From positions 1,240,001 through 1,304,000 of the forward strand of contig JBBELK010000461.1 in NCBI GenBank assembly GCA_037783545.1: a stretch of DNA of 64,000 nt, given 5' to 3'. This document shows, in pieces, positions 44,197 through 57,398 of this stretch. The notes beneath the pieces were generated by a model. That model made no database searches, had not been told where the DNA came from, and worked only from the letters and a program-made list of their open reading frames with translations. A program made the position numbers and the translations under genes. This DNA is from Henricia sp. BOLD:AAB3569. Lineage: Eukaryota; Echinodermata; Asteroidea; Spinulosida; Echinasteridae. Position 1 is the first letter of the stretch. Each line of letters begins with the position of its first letter.

Positions 44197-44590
44197 GCTA
44201 GTTTGAGCTTATTCAAGCTTAGTGATGGGGGTTTGATAAGTAGAGTCTTGGCTCATTAAGAGTGGCCTTGTTTAGTCGCAGTCTAGACCCAAAAGGTCAG
44301 AACTAGTTCTCGCTAAAATCAACATCGGCTAAAACAAACAGGTTGTACAGAGGCCTCTTAAAATGTGCATCTGCTTTGAATACTCGTGAGACAGTAACAA
44401 CTGGTCCAGTGTTAGGGGGTTTTAGCCTTTGGGTGGTTTGTTTTTCACCTTCCTTTTCTCTTGATTTTTAAGACGTAAATAAGAATCTGCTGCAGCCAGT
44501 CTCAAGAAAACTTGCTTGCTAAATCTTGTAAACTATTGTGATTTGCTTGGTGAGTGAAAGAGGGTGTACTTGTTTGCAGCAGTGCTTAAT

Positions 44591-44596
44591 AATAAA
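44591..44596 (+). terminator. Candidate poly(A) signal AATAAA (proximal)
   Basis: This is a canonical hexamer 395 bp after the adducin stop, followed by TG-rich sequence (gtgtttgtcagtgtaac) like a downstream element. It is the first hexamer I found in the 3' region. Confidence 0.45.
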
Positions 44597-44959
44597 AGTG
44601 TTTGTCAGTGTAACTAGTATGGGCTCGTGTTTAAATGTCTTTAACTGTTTAACAGTGCATTCGGTCAAGAAAGGCAGTAACGAATTGACGGGAAATCTGC
44701 CTTGGACCCTGTAAAGGGTAAACATTATTTTTCTTTATAGTTCGTAAGTGTCTAAACTATATGTGCACTTGAGTAGTTGTTTAAAGTCGTTTGTCTAAAC
44801 GTTGCACATGATCGTTTTAAAATTGGCTAAATGGTGTCTAATCAAGATGCGATATCATGCTCCAAAGTGCCCGACATTTTGGTCGCACAAAAGGTGTAAA
44901 TGTTGATTTAGTCTAAACCTTGTTACCGTATTCAATTCTGGTCTTTAGGAACTGTTAAA

Positions 44960-44965
44960 AATAAA
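44960..44965 (+). terminator. Candidate poly(A) signal AATAAA (middle)
   Basis: A canonical hexamer in an A-rich stretch about 0.76 kb after the stop. It is an alternative 3' end; only transcript data can choose between the sites. Confidence 0.3.
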
Positions 44966-46083
44966 GAAAAATATCAATTGAAAAGATTATCCTAAACTAT
45001 TCAAACCAAAAACGGCGCAATTAGTAGATATTTTCACCAATTGTAGATTATGTGATTAAGTGTTTTAAATGTGACAATTTAAGGTTGTAAATGTAAAAAC
45101 TGTATCTCTCTTTGAAAATATGAAAAAGAAAAAGGTCCTTTTGCGATTATTGACGTTGGTCGGTGTAGAATCTGTGTACATTTTTATCACTGCAATTTCC
45201 TAAGTGTTTAGTGCAAAAGTAGAAAAAAGTAGAATTGTAGTAATATGGCATGGGTTGCATAAATATTCGGAATGAGATGAATTTTGAAAGTGCTCTTTCT
45301 CAAATGACGGATCCCAAAATACCTAAGGATTTATTGCAAATGTAATGATCAAATAACATGAGATGGACATGTGATGGACATGTGTTGAGCATGTGACCAT
45401 ACGTGGTATCCATGCCAGCAGCATGTGAGTCTTCATGTGATGGCCACATGCTTGGCATGTGACAAACTGATTTGATCAAACTTTGACAACCCTTTTTGCT
45501 CCAGATTTTTGTATTCAACTTTGCACTTGCATCACGTAACCCAGCTTAGTTCTGTGTCTAGTCATTACACAAGTATTCAGTAGTAGACTACGATCCACAG
45601 TATTCGAGAGTTAAAGATGACATCATTGTAGAAACGGCCAAATTTCTGCAGTGATGTCATTTTTATGTGTCTGCGCCAGATGTATGCACTAATATATTCA
45701 TGTATTCATTAGGCTAGGAGATGTACAATTGCATATTCATGTGGTAAAATTCGCGTTCCTGCATAATTAAAGTGTAATTTGTCTACAATAATTAGCTGTT
45801 GCATGAAGGCACTGTGTAAGCATTCATAGTACTTGATAAAATACATGTAGTTAAAAAAAATTATACAGATCTTAAAAATTGTAAAATATCTGTGTATTCA
45901 TAAAATCTTTGATTCTTTTGTTTCAATTGCAATTATGTAGCGTAGCAAAGCTGAAAAACTGCTGTTATGTAATGTCAATTTGAAATGAAACAAGTGATGG
46001 CTTCTTTATCCTTGGGTATTCTAATGTATGACGTAAACTTACAAATTGTGCAAATGCACAATTCTAAAAAGGCCCCAAGTGTT

Positions 46084-46415
46084 GACCCTAACCCTAACCT
46101 TCCCAACTCCATCAAACTCCAACACCTGGTTTGGCTTGATTTGGATGGTCTTGGTCCAGTAGAGCTCTACAGGCTTAACCCTAACCTTCCCAACTCGATC
46201 AAACTCCAACACCTGGTTTGGCTTGATTTGGATGGTCTTGGTCCAGTAGAGCTTTACAGGCTTAACCCTAACCTTCCCAACTCCATCAAACCCCAACACA
46301 TGGTTTGGCTTGATTTGGATGGTCTTGGTCCAGTAGAGCTTTACAGGCTTAACCCTAACCTTCCCAACTCAATCAAACTCCAACACCGGGTTTGGCTTGA
46401 TTTGGATGGACTTTG
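46084..46415 (+). repeat. 87-bp tandem repeat with CCCTAA-type motif
   Basis: Copies begin near 46087, 46174, 46261 and 46348 (the last is partial). Each contains TTAACCCTAACCTTCCCAAC and GGTTTGGCTTGATTTGGATG. The unit is a multiple of three, so a 29-residue repeat stays open on both strands (45985-46416 plus, 46039-46299 minus). I treat this as incidental, since there is no conserved context and the region lies in the 3' UTR or beyond. Confidence 0.9.
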
Positions 46416-47570
46416 AATCTCAAATTTGTCAAAGTTCTAGGAATGTTCTGTGGTATTACTTTAATAAGTAATGAAAGAACAATCGATAATTCCTCAAACG
46501 GTGTTTAAAACCGAAGCACGTACACCAAAGGAAAAACAAATATTGTAATGATTGTGTATTCAGAATGTTTCATTCTCCGTTTCCATTAAATCTCCCACAG
46601 ACTTTATCAACGTGTATTAGTTTTAACATTCCTTAACATACAACAAGTACTTGCCCTATAGTTCCATTGTCTTTTGGCAGCACACGACTCTGAGCAATTG
46701 CTAAATCCAGGACATAGTTGAGAAGACTTAATCATTTTGGATTTGGGTTTGTGCTGGGAGAGCGAAACTTCCATGTTATGATGTCGAAGTCCCCAAAATA
46801 TATACATTTGGTTAAATCCTACAATAAAACATTTTGTAACTTACAAAGCATCAGCTTATACGTGTATTATATTAGACCTTGCAGCTTACACTTTTGTTTA
46901 CATAACATTTGAAATTCTTTTTTTATAGGTTTTTTTCTTCGTTTTTGGTTTGTATTATGGGATTCCTAACAAAGTACTATGTGTTGTCTCAGACGAAACT
47001 GCAACCAGTAAACTGAATGAATTGATAATTAGATCATGAACTCGTTGAAATTCTAGTGCAGTAATTTTCTTTTTTTAAAACTGAATAACTTAGTTTGTAA
47101 TATTGTTTTTCCATTTTGTTTCTTCTGTTTGTGAAGGATAAGTACCATGCTTGCACGAGGATAAATTTGAAAATGTAGGTTTTTGATCGAGGGGATAAAA
47201 TGTACCGTTACACATCTTACGAGGGTCGGATGTAGACATCGTAGTTTAAAGTGCAAATAATTAGGCCTTTGACCGATGATAGCTTGGGAGAATTTGATGG
47301 AGATTTTTTTGGGAATCGTGTTTTGATCGGTTGTAATCGATTATCGGCTTTGAAAATAATTTCTGATAGTAGGCAGAGTTTCACTTTAGATTTAGTTTTT
47401 AAAAACATTTCTGTATTTTTTATTTCCTTGATACCACTTAAAGACTTAAAAAGAAAGAGCGAAATGCTAATTAGTATCACACTTTACGGTGTTCTTGTAG
47501 AAAATTAATGGAATGCCTGTAGGTTTACATACGAAGTTGTTGATGGTATGTTTGTTAAAGATTTCAGTAA

Positions 47571-47576
47571 AATAAA
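47571..47576 (+). terminator. Candidate poly(A) signal AATAAA (distal)
   Basis: A canonical hexamer 3.4 kb after the adducin stop. It is relevant only if the gene has a long 3' UTR, which would then include the 87-bp tandem repeat. Confidence 0.2.
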
Positions 47577-48083
47577 GAAAACTGCACCGATTTTTACTGC
47601 ATAGATGTAATTCTACCAAGAAAGTATTCGACCTTTGACCTTTGTGTCTGAAAAAGTTATAGACAATCCTAAAAATCTGTGCAGTTTATCTCGTTAAAAA
47701 AAAGACAAAAAAATCCACTTTTTAACTTCCTTGAATTCTTGAATGTGTTGCATATCATATAATGTTTTTTGGGGGAAACGTGAGCAAATATTGAATTGAT
47801 ATTTTTTTCGGGGGAGTTGTGTAAATGAATTTACGTTATGTGAAATTTGTCCCTGTTCATGAAACCTTTATGGACTAGTAAAAATGTACAGCCATGTCAC
47901 CGCTTAGTGAAAGTCGCAAATTGGACGGACATAGTGCAAATGAATATTGTTCTTATTGTTGTTGGCTACAGTCCGGCTACTAAAAAATACACAAAAAATA
48001 ATACCTGGGTGCTAAAAAATTTGTTAGCTGACTTGTTAGTGATTTTGGTATGTGACAAAATATGTTGTGGTGTATAGCGATTA

Positions 48084-48217
48084 TAGACCGCATTGAATAG
48101 CTGCCATCTTGTGGGGCACCTTTTGTTACTTAAACTGTTCAACAGTGTAAGCACAATATGTGCAACTATTCATGTCATCGAGGAACAAAGAAACTGCCCC
48201 ACAAGATGGCGGCTATT
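48084..48217. mobile_element. MITE, AAGATGGC family, copy 6 (truncated)
   Basis: TAGACCGCATTGAATAGCTG to CAAGATGGCGGCTATTC, interior reversed relative to copy 4 (AAGCACAATATGTGCAAC). The right terminal bases are lost. The plus-strand frames 48093-48439 overlap it. Confidence 0.75.
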
Positions 48218-48538
48218 CTTTTGCCCCAAACATTGCATATCATTTGCACTATCTCCATCAATGGTAGTATTACCCGCATCGAGGCCACATTATCTGATGC
48301 CAACGGTGTTCTTTTTGACTTTTCCCACTCTTTAAGGAATCCCCAGCTGAAGCTGTTTCACTTTCACATTAAAACATCTACTTTGCCGTCAGAAAATGTG
48401 GCCCCTTTCAGTCGTGTTTTCTTTGGACGTTTTTGGTAGAACACTCCTATTACGTGCTAACATCCTGCTTATGACAAGGATTTTTTTATCAATTCCTGAT
48501 AATGCAAGGTTCCTGTTATAACAAACTTCAGTGGAACG

Positions 48539-48705
48539 GAGTACTAAACTGAAAACGTCACCCTTTGTGTGTTGCCAAGGTTACTGGGTCTACACTAAAA
48601 CCAGTGAACTGTTTCCCTGCGCTTTAGCAATGGACGTTTCAGATTACCATCGAATTAACGTTTAGACCCAGTTACTCTGGTAACTGACGTCACACTTTAG
48701 TAGTC
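48539..48705. mobile_element. Imperfect foldback element
   Basis: GGTTACTGGGTCTACA at the left is answered by TTTAGACCCAGTTACTC at the right, with outer AGTACTAAAC / GTAGTC-like arms. About 167 bp. Confidence 0.5.
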
Positions 48706-48745
48706 TATAACGGAACTGTTAATACGAGATACTGATACAAGGTCT

Positions 48746-48905
48746 TAAGCGGGCCTCCCACTGTACGAATTTTGCCACGAATTGGCAACGATTAGCTACG
48801 ATTTGGTACGATTAGCAGAGACTGTCTATAGAGTCTATACACAATCGTACCAAATCGTAGCTACCTAATTCGTGGCCAAAATCGCACAGTGGGAGGCCCG
48901 CTTTA
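48746..48905. mobile_element. Foldback element with TAAGCGGGCCTCCCACTGT ends
   Basis: TAAGCGGGCCTCCCACTGT at the left and ACAGTGGGAGGCCCGCTTTA at the right, then CACGAATT and TAGCTACGATTTGGTACG mirrored inside. It is 160 bp, nearly one hairpin. Confidence 0.75.
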
Positions 48906-49389
48906 GGTATGCCAAAAACGGCCCAATGGGCCTCGTATACTTGTTCACCAATCCATTACTAGTCTTGGTTCATCCGCCATGGCTGTATGCATCTAGTGCA
49001 TAAAATGTATGTTCCAAGTATCGTCGTAAAAAACGAGGCTTAAAATGAGTATAGTCTGGTACCTTTTCAATCAACAGGTTACATTTTACAAAATTGATTC
49101 AGGGGACACGACTGGAATTAGCCAAATATTAAAATAGCCCTAGCATGCTTTGTGAATAGCTCTCCGTTTAGTGTGCGCGTGACTTGTGCAAACATAAAAT
49201 CTTGGGATTTTTCTCGTGTCCTTTTCGGCTTTTAAGCAATGTGGTGGCGTGGTCTACTAAAGCCATTAAAAATAAGAAAAAATAAGATAATTAAAAAGTG
49301 GTCCCTGTACAAACAGAGTTGACGTTTCTTTCTTTGGTGAGTCTTTGCTTGTCTTTTTGATTCTGTCTCTAACATAGGACTGGTGAAAA
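48906..49389. other. Spacer between foldback cluster and satellite
   Basis: AT-rich sequence with no gene, tandem repeat or foldback that I can recognise. It marks the left boundary of the satellite. Confidence 0.5.
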
Positions 49390-50819
49390 TGTCTCAGAGA
49401 TTCCTACAAATCTGAATTTTTCATTATTATATGGGTGAGCAGTCAAGATCAAGGAATATCATCTATGAATTCTAAGCAACATTTCATGCAATTTTAAAGA
49501 GAATCTAAATCATAATTTTTTTTTGCCAAAATTTAAAAATCATAAGCGTTTTATCCAGCATTTTTTATCAAAATTTGCCAAATATTTAAGTCATTTCTGA
49601 AAAAACGTCCAACGAAAATTAAACCCATTTGGAACATATTTCGGCAGTATTACAATGAACATTTTAGCCAAAAAGGTGATATTTGTTTGGAACCTATTTC
49701 GACAGTTTTCCCAAGCTAATTTGCAAGAAAAATGGAAAATTTCATAATTTATTTCCCGGATGAGCAATCGAGGTCAAAATTAAGGAATATCGTCTATGGG
49801 TTCTAAGCAATATTCCCTGCAATTTTGAAGGAAATCTAAATCATACAATTTTTAAGGGGTTAGTCCAGCAAATTTTCTCAAAAATTGGCCAAAAATTGAC
49901 TTTTTTAAAATGTCTCAGAAATGACTTCTAACGAAAATTTAGCTTGTTTGGAACCTATTTGGACTGTTTCCCAAAGCTAATTTGCAAGAAAACTGGAAAT
50001 TCCGTCCCGATAATTTGATATTTTCAAATTTAATATTTCATTTTCTGGATGAGCAGTCAAGGTCAAATTCAAGGAATATCGTCTATGGGTTCTAAGCAAT
50101 ATTCCCTGCAATTTTGAAGGAAATCTAAATCATACAATTTTTTGCCGAAAATGATAAATTTCATAAGGGGTTAGTCCAGCAATTTTTTTCAAAATTGGCC
50201 AAAAATTTAAGTCATTTCTGAAAAAACGTCGAACGAAAATTAAACCCATTTGGAACATATTTCGGCAGTATTACAATGAACATTTTAGCCAAAAATGTGA
50301 TATTTGTTTGGAACCTATTTCGACAGTTTTCCCAAGCTAATTTGCAAGAAAAATGGAAAATTTCATATTTCATTTCCCGGATGAGCAATCGAGGTCAAAA
50401 TTAAGGAATATCGTCTATGGGTTCTAAGCAATATTCCCTGCAATTTTGAAGGAAATCTAAATCATACAATTTTTAAGGGGTTAGTCCAGCAATTTTTCTC
50501 AAAAATTGGCCAAAAATTTACTTTTTTAAAAATGTCTCAGAAATGACTTCTAACGAAAATTTGGCTTGTTTGGAACCTATTTGGACTGTTTCCCAAAGCT
50601 AATTTGCAAGAAAAATGGAAATTCCGTCCTGATAATTTGATATTTTCAAATTTAATATTTCATTTTCTGGATGAGCAGTCAAGGTCAAATTCAAGGAATA
50701 TCGTCTATGGGTTCCAAGCAATATTCCCTGCAATTTTGAAGGAAATCTAAATCATACAATTTTTGGCCGAAAATGATAAATTTCACAAGGGGTTAGTCCA
50801 GCAATTTTTCTCAAAATTG

Positions 50820-52300
50820 GCAAAAAATTGACGTTTTAAATATGTCTCAGAAATGACTTCTAACGAAAATTTAGCTTGTTTGGAACCTATTTGGACTGTT
50901 TCCCAAAGCTATTTTGCAAGAAAACTGGAAATTTTTTCTCAAAATTGGCCAAAAATTGACGTTTTAAAAATGTCTCAGAAATCACTTCTAACGAAAATTT
51001 AGCTTGTTTGGAACCTATTTGGACTGTTTCCCAAAGCTAATTTGCAAGAAAAATGGAAATTCCGTCCTGATAATTTGATATTTTCAAAATTTAAAATTTC
51101 CTGGATGAGCAGTCAAGGTCAAATTCAAGGAATATCGTCCATGGGCTCTAAGCAATATTCCCTGTACTTTTGAAGGAAATCTAAATCATACAATTTTTGA
51201 CCGAAAAGGATAAATTTCATAAGGGGTTAGTCCAGCAATTTTTCTCAAAATTGGCCAAAAATTGAATTTTTAAAAATGTCTCAGAAATGACTTCTAACGA
51301 AAATTTAGCTTGTTTGGAACCTAATTTGACAGTTTTCCCAAGCTAATTTGCAAGACAAATGGATTTGTTTGTCAAAAATATCAAAAAATTTTCTCATAAT
51401 TTGAAATTTTAAAATTTTAATATTTCATTTTCTGGATGAACAGTCAAGGTCAAATTCAAGGAATATCGTCTATGGGTTCTCAGCAACATTTCCTGCAATT
51501 TTGAAGGAAATCTAAATCATACAATTTCATAAGGGGTTAGTCCAGCAATTTTTCTCAAAATTGGCAAAAAATTGACGTTTTAAATATGTCTCAGAAATGA
51601 CTTCTAACGAAAATTTAGCTTGTTTGGAACCTATTTGGACTGTTTCCCAAAGCTATTTTGCAAGAAAACTGGAAATTTTTTCTCAAAATTGGCCAAAAAT
51701 TGACGTTTTAAAAATGTCTCAGAAATCACTTCTAACGAAAATTTAGCTTGTTTGGAACCTATTTGGACTGTTTCCCAAAGCTAATTTGCAAGAAAAATGG
51801 AAATTCCGTCCTGATAATTTGATATTTTCAAAATTTAAAATTTCCTGGATGAGCAGTCAAGGTCAAATTCAAGGAATATCGTCCATGGGCTCTAAGCAAT
51901 ATTCCCTGTACTTTTGAAGGAAATCTAAATCATACAATTTTTGACCGAAAAGGATAAATTTCATAAGGGGTTAGTCCAGCAATTTTTCTCAAAATTGGCC
52001 AAAAATTGAATTTTTAAAAATGTCTCAGAAATGACTTCTAACGAAAATTTAGCTTGTTTGGAACCTAATTTGACAGTTTTCCCAAGCTAATTTGCAAGAC
52101 AAATGGATTTGTTTGTCAAAAATATCAAAAAATTTTCTCATAATTTGAAATTTTAAAATTTTAATATTTCATTTTCTGGATGAACAGTCAAGGTCAAATT
52201 CAAGGAATATCGTCTATGGGTTCTCAGCAACATTTCCTGCAATTTTGAAGGAAATCTAAATCATACAATTTTTAAGGGGTTAGTCCAGCAATTTTTCTCA
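50820..52300 (+). repeat. 744-bp duplication near the satellite edge
   Basis: Two adjacent blocks are nearly identical at an offset of 744 bp (anchors 51136/51880 and 51467/52211). Each contains an internal rearrangement where GGAAATTTTTTCTCAAAATT joins two monomers out of register (50927 and 51671), explaining the odd 413-434-bp spacings. Confidence 0.88.
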
Positions 52301-54459
52301 AAATTGACCAAAAATTGACGTTTTAAAAATGTCTCAGAAATCACTTCTAACGAAAATTTAGCTTGTTTGGAACCTATTTGGACTGTTTCCCAAAGCTAAT
52401 TTGCAAGAAAAATGGAAATTCCGTCCTGATAATTTGATATTTTCAAAATTTAATATTTCATTTTCTGGATGAGCAGTCAAGGTCAAATTCAAGGAATATC
52501 GTCCATGGGCTCTAAGCAATATTCCCTGTACTTTTGAAGGAAATCTAAATCATACAATTTTTGGCCGAAAAGGATAAATTTCATAAGGGGTTAGTCCAGC
52601 AATTTTTCTCAAAATTGGCCAAAAATTGAATTTTTAAAAATGTCTCAGAAATGACTTCTAACGAAAATTTAGCTTGTTTGGAACCTAATTTGACAGTTTT
52701 CCCAAGCTAATTTGCAAGACAAATGGATTTTTTTGTCAAAAATATCAAAAAAATTTCTCATAATTTGAAATTTTAAAATTTTAATATTTCATTTTCTGGA
52801 TGAGCAGTCAAGGTCAAATTCAAGGAATATCGTCTATGGGTTCTCAGCAACATTTCCTGCAATTTTGAAGGAAATCTAAATCATACAATTTTTAAGGGGT
52901 TAGTCCAGCAATTTTTCTCAAAATTGACCAAAAATTGACGTTTTAAAAATGTCTCAGAAATCACTTCTAACGAAAATTTAGCTTGTTTGGAACCTATTTG
53001 GACTGTTTCCCAAAGCTAATTTGCAAGAAAAATGGAAATTCCGTCCTGATAATTTGATAATTTTAAAATTTAATATTTCATTTTCTGAATGAGCAGTCAA
53101 GGTCAAATTCAAGGAATATCGTCTATGGGTTCTAAGCAATATTCCCTGCAATTTTGAAGGAAATTTAAATTATACAATTTTTGGCCGAAAATGATAAATT
53201 TCATAAGGGGTTAGTCCAGCACTTTTTCTCAAATTGGCCAAAAATTGACGTTTTAAAAATGTCTCAGAAATCACTTCTAACGAAAATTTAGCTTGTTTGG
53301 AACCTATTTGGACTGTTTCCCAAAGCTAATTTGCAAGAAAAATGGAAATTCCGTCCCGATAATTTAATATTTTCAAAATTTAATATTTCATTTTCTGGAT
53401 AAGCAGTCAAGGTCAAATTCAAGGAATATCGTCTATGGGTTCTAAGCAGCATTTCCTACAATTTTGAAGGAAATCTAAATCATACAATTTTTTGACAAAA
53501 AATGATAAATTTTACAAGGGGTTAGTCCAGCAATTTTTCTCAAAATTGACCAAAAATTGACGTTTTAAAAATGTCTCAGAAATCACTTCTAACTAATATT
53601 TAGCTTGTTTGGAACATATTTGGACTGTTTCCCAAAGCTAATTTGCAAGAAAAATGGAAATTCCGTCCTGATAATTTGATATTTTCAAAATTTAATATTT
53701 CATTTTCTGGATGGTCAAATTCAAGGAATATCGTCTATGGGGTTCTAAGCAATATTCCCTTCAATTTTGAAGGAAATCTAAATCATACAATTTTTGGCCG
53801 AAAATGATAAATTTCATAAGGGGTTAGTCCAGCACTTTTTCTCAAAATTGGCAAAAAATTGACTTTTTAAAAATGTCTCAGAAATGACTTCTAACGAAAA
53901 TTTAGCTTGTTTGGAACCTATTTTGACATTTTTCCTAAGCTAGTTTGCAAGACAAATGGATTTTTTGGTCAAAAATGTCAAAAAATTTTCTCATAATTTG
54001 AAATTTTAAAATTTTCATATTTTATTTCCTGGATAAGCAGTCAAGGTCAAATTCAAGGAATATCGTCTATGGGTTCTCAGCAACATTTCCTGCAATTTTG
54101 AAGGAAATCTAAATCAAACAATTTTTGACCAAAAATGATAAATTTTACAAGGGGTAACGTCCAGCACTTTTTCTCAAAATTGGCCAAAAATTGACTTTTT
54201 AAAAATGTCTCAGAAATGACTTCTAACGAAAATTTAGCTTGTTTGGAACCTATTTTGACAGTTTTCCCAAGCTAATTTGCAAGACAAATGAATTTTTTTG
54301 TCAAAAATGTCAAAATGTTTTCTCATAATTTGAAATTTTAAAATTTTCATATTTTATTTTCTGGATGAGCAGTCAAGGTCAAATTCAAGGAATATTGTCT
54401 ATGGGTTCTAAGCAACATTTCCTGCAATTTTGAAGGAAATCTAAATCATACAATTTTTG

Positions 54460-57398
54460 GCCGAAAATAATATTTTTCATAAGGGGTTAGTCCATCAATT
54501 TTTCTCAAAATTGGCCAAAAATTGACGTTTTAAAAATGTCTCAGAAATGACTTCTAACGAAAATTTAGCTTGTTTGGAACCTATTTGGACTGTTTCCCAA
54601 AGCTAATTTGCAAGAAAACTGGAAATTCCGTCCTGATAATTTGATATTTTCAAAATTTAATATTTCATTTTCTGGATGGTTAAATTCAAGGAATATCGTC
54701 TATGGGTTCTAAGCAACATTTCCTACAATTTTGAAGGAAATCTAAATCATACAATTTTTGACCAAAAATGATAAATTTTACAAGGGGTTAGTCCAGCACT
54801 TTTTCTCAAAATTGGCCAAAAATTGACGTTTTAAAAATGTCTCAGAAATGACTTCTAACGAAAATTTAGCTTGTTTGGAACCTATTTGGACTGTTTTCCA
54901 AAGCTAATTTGCAAGAAAAATGGAAATTCCGTCCTGATAATTTAATATTTTCAAAATTTAATATTTCATTTTCTGGATAAGCAGTCAAGGTCAAATTCAA
55001 GGAATATCGTCTATGGGTTCTAAGCAACATTTCCTACAATTTTGAAGGAAATCTAAATCATACAATTTTTGGCCGAAAATGATAAATTTCATAAGGGGTT
55101 AGTCCAGCACTTTTTCTCAAAATTGGCCAAAAATTGACTTTTTAAAAATGTCTCAGAAATGACTTCTAACGAAAATTTAGTTTGTTTGGAACCTATTTTG
55201 ACAGTTTTCCTAAGCTAGTTTGCAAGACAAATGGATTTTTTTGTCAAAAATGTCAAAAAAATGTCTCATAATTTGAAAATTTTAAAATTTTCATATTTTA
55301 TTTCCTGGATGAGCAGTCAAGGTCAAATTCAAGGAATATCGTCTATGGGTTCTAAGCAACATTTCCTACAATTTTGAAGGAAATCTAAATCATACAATTT
55401 TTGGCCGAAAATGATAAATTTCATAAGGGGTTAGTCCAGCACTTTTTCTCAAAATTGGCCAAAAATTGACTTTTTAAAAATGTCCCAGAAATGACTTCTA
55501 ACGAAAATTTAGTTTGTTTGGAACCTATTTTGACAGTTTTCCTAAGCTAGTTTGCAAGACAAATGGATTTTTTTGTCAAAAATGTCAAAAAAATTTCTCA
55601 TAATTTGAAAATTTGAAAATTTTCATATTTTATTTCCTGGATGAGCAGTCAAGGTCAAATTCAAGGAATATTGTCTATGGGTTCTAAGCAACATTTCCTG
55701 CAATTTTGAAGGAAATCTAAATCATACAATTTTTGGCCGAAAATAATATTTTTCATAAGGGGTTAGTCCATCAATTTTTCTCAAAATTGGCCAAAAATTG
55801 ACGTTTTAAAAATGTCTCAGAAATGACTTCTAACGAAAATTTAGCTTGTTTGGAACCTATTTGGACTGTTTCCCAAAGCTAATTTGCAAGAAAACTGGAA
55901 ATTCCGTCCTGATAATTTGATATTTTCAAAATTTAATATTTCATTTTCTGGATGGTTAAATTCAAGGAATATCGTCTATGGGTTCTAAGCAACATTTCCT
56001 ACAATTTTGAAGGAAATCTAAATCATACAATTTTTGACCAAAAATGATAAATTTTACAAGGGGTTAGTCCAGCACTTTTTCTCAAAATTGGCCAAAAATT
56101 GACGTTTTAAAAATGTCTCAGAAATGACTTCTAACGAAAATTTAGCTTGTTTGGAACCTATTTGGACTGTTTTCCAAAGCTAATTTGCAAGAAAAATGGA
56201 AATTCCGTCCTGATAATTTAATATTTTCAAAATTTAATATTTCATTTTCTGGATAAGCAGTCAAGGTCAAATTCAAGGAATATCGTCTATGGGTTCTAAG
56301 CAACATTTCCTACAATTTTGAAGGAAATCTAAATCATACAATTTTTGGCCGAAAATGATAAATTTCATAAGGGGTTAGTCCAGCACTTTTTCTCAAAATT
56401 GGCCAAAAATTGACTTTTTAAAAATGTCTCAGAAATGACTTCTAACGAAAATTTAGTTTGTTTGGAACCTATTTTGACAGTTTTCCTAAGCTAGTTTGCA
56501 AGACAAATGGATTTTTTTGTCAAAAATGTCAAAAAAATGTCTCATAATTTGAAAATTTTAAAATTTTCATATTTTATTTCCTGGATGAGCAGTCAAGGTC
56601 AAATTCAAGGAATATCGTCTATGGGTTCTAAGCAACATTTCCTACAATTTTGAAGGAAATCTAAATCATACAATTTTTGGCCGAAAATGATAAATTTCAT
56701 AAGGGGTTAGTCCAGCACTTTTTCTCAAAATTGGCCAAAAATTGACTTTTTAAAAATGTCCCAGAAATGACTTCTAACGAAAATTTAGTTTGTTTGGAAC
56801 CTATTTTGACAGTTTTCCTAAGCTAGTTTGCAAGACAAATGGATTTTTTTGTCAAAAATGTCAAAAAAATTTCTCATAATTTGAAAATTTGAAAATTTTC
56901 ATATTTTATTTCCTGGATGAGCAGTCAAGGTCAAATTCAAGGAATATCGTCTATGGGTTCTCAGCAACATTTCCTGCAATTTTGAAGGAAATTTAAATTA
57001 TACAATTTTTGGCCGAAAATGATAAATTTCATAAGGGGTTAGTCCAGCAATTTTACTCAAAATTGGCCAAAAATTGAATTTTTAAAAATGTCTCAGAAAT
57101 GACTTCTAACGAAAATTTAGCTTGTTTGGAACCTATTTTGACAGTTTTCCCAAGCTAATTTGAAAGACAAATGGATTTTTTTGTCAAAAATGTCAAAATG
57201 TTTTCTCATAATTTGAAATTTTAAAATTTTCATATTTTATTTCCTGGATGAGCAGTCAAGGTCAAATTCAAGGAATATCGTCTATGGGTTCTCAGCAACA
57301 TTTCCTGCAATTTTGAAGGAAATTTAAATTATACAATTTTTGGCCGAAAATGATAAATTTCATAAGGGGTTAGTCCAGCAATTTTACTCAAAATTGGC
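54460..57398 (+). repeat. Left copy of a large duplication inside the satellite
   Basis: Anchors at 54697, 55008, 55340, 55672, 55973, 56284, 56616, 56948 and 57279 recur at exactly +6,602 bp (61299 to 63881), with the same monomer variants in the same order. The right copy occupies about 61062-64000 and continues past the window. Within it a four-monomer unit of 1,276 bp (301+311+332+332) is itself repeated twice. Confidence 0.9.

Larger units (their letters stand above)
44197..47600 (+). other. Adducin 3' UTR and downstream sequence
   Basis: No gene is recognised after the stop codon. AATAAA hexamers occur at 44591, 44960 and 47571, so the UTR may be about 0.4 kb, 0.8 kb or up to 3.4 kb long. 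The stretch holds CATGTGA-rich sequence (45345-45470) and the 87-bp tandem repeat described separately. Open frames around 47217-47508 have no recognisable family. Confidence 0.5.

Noticed and set aside
45985..46416. 143-codon plus-strand frame with 29-residue repeats, and its minus-strand partner
   Set aside because: The 87-bp unit is a multiple of three and lacks stops on both strands. There is no recognisable family and it lies downstream of the adducin stop.
47217..47508. Overlapping 85-87-codon frames on both strands
   Set aside because: No family is recognised and the sequence is AT-rich and downstream of the gene; no splice or start context supports coding.
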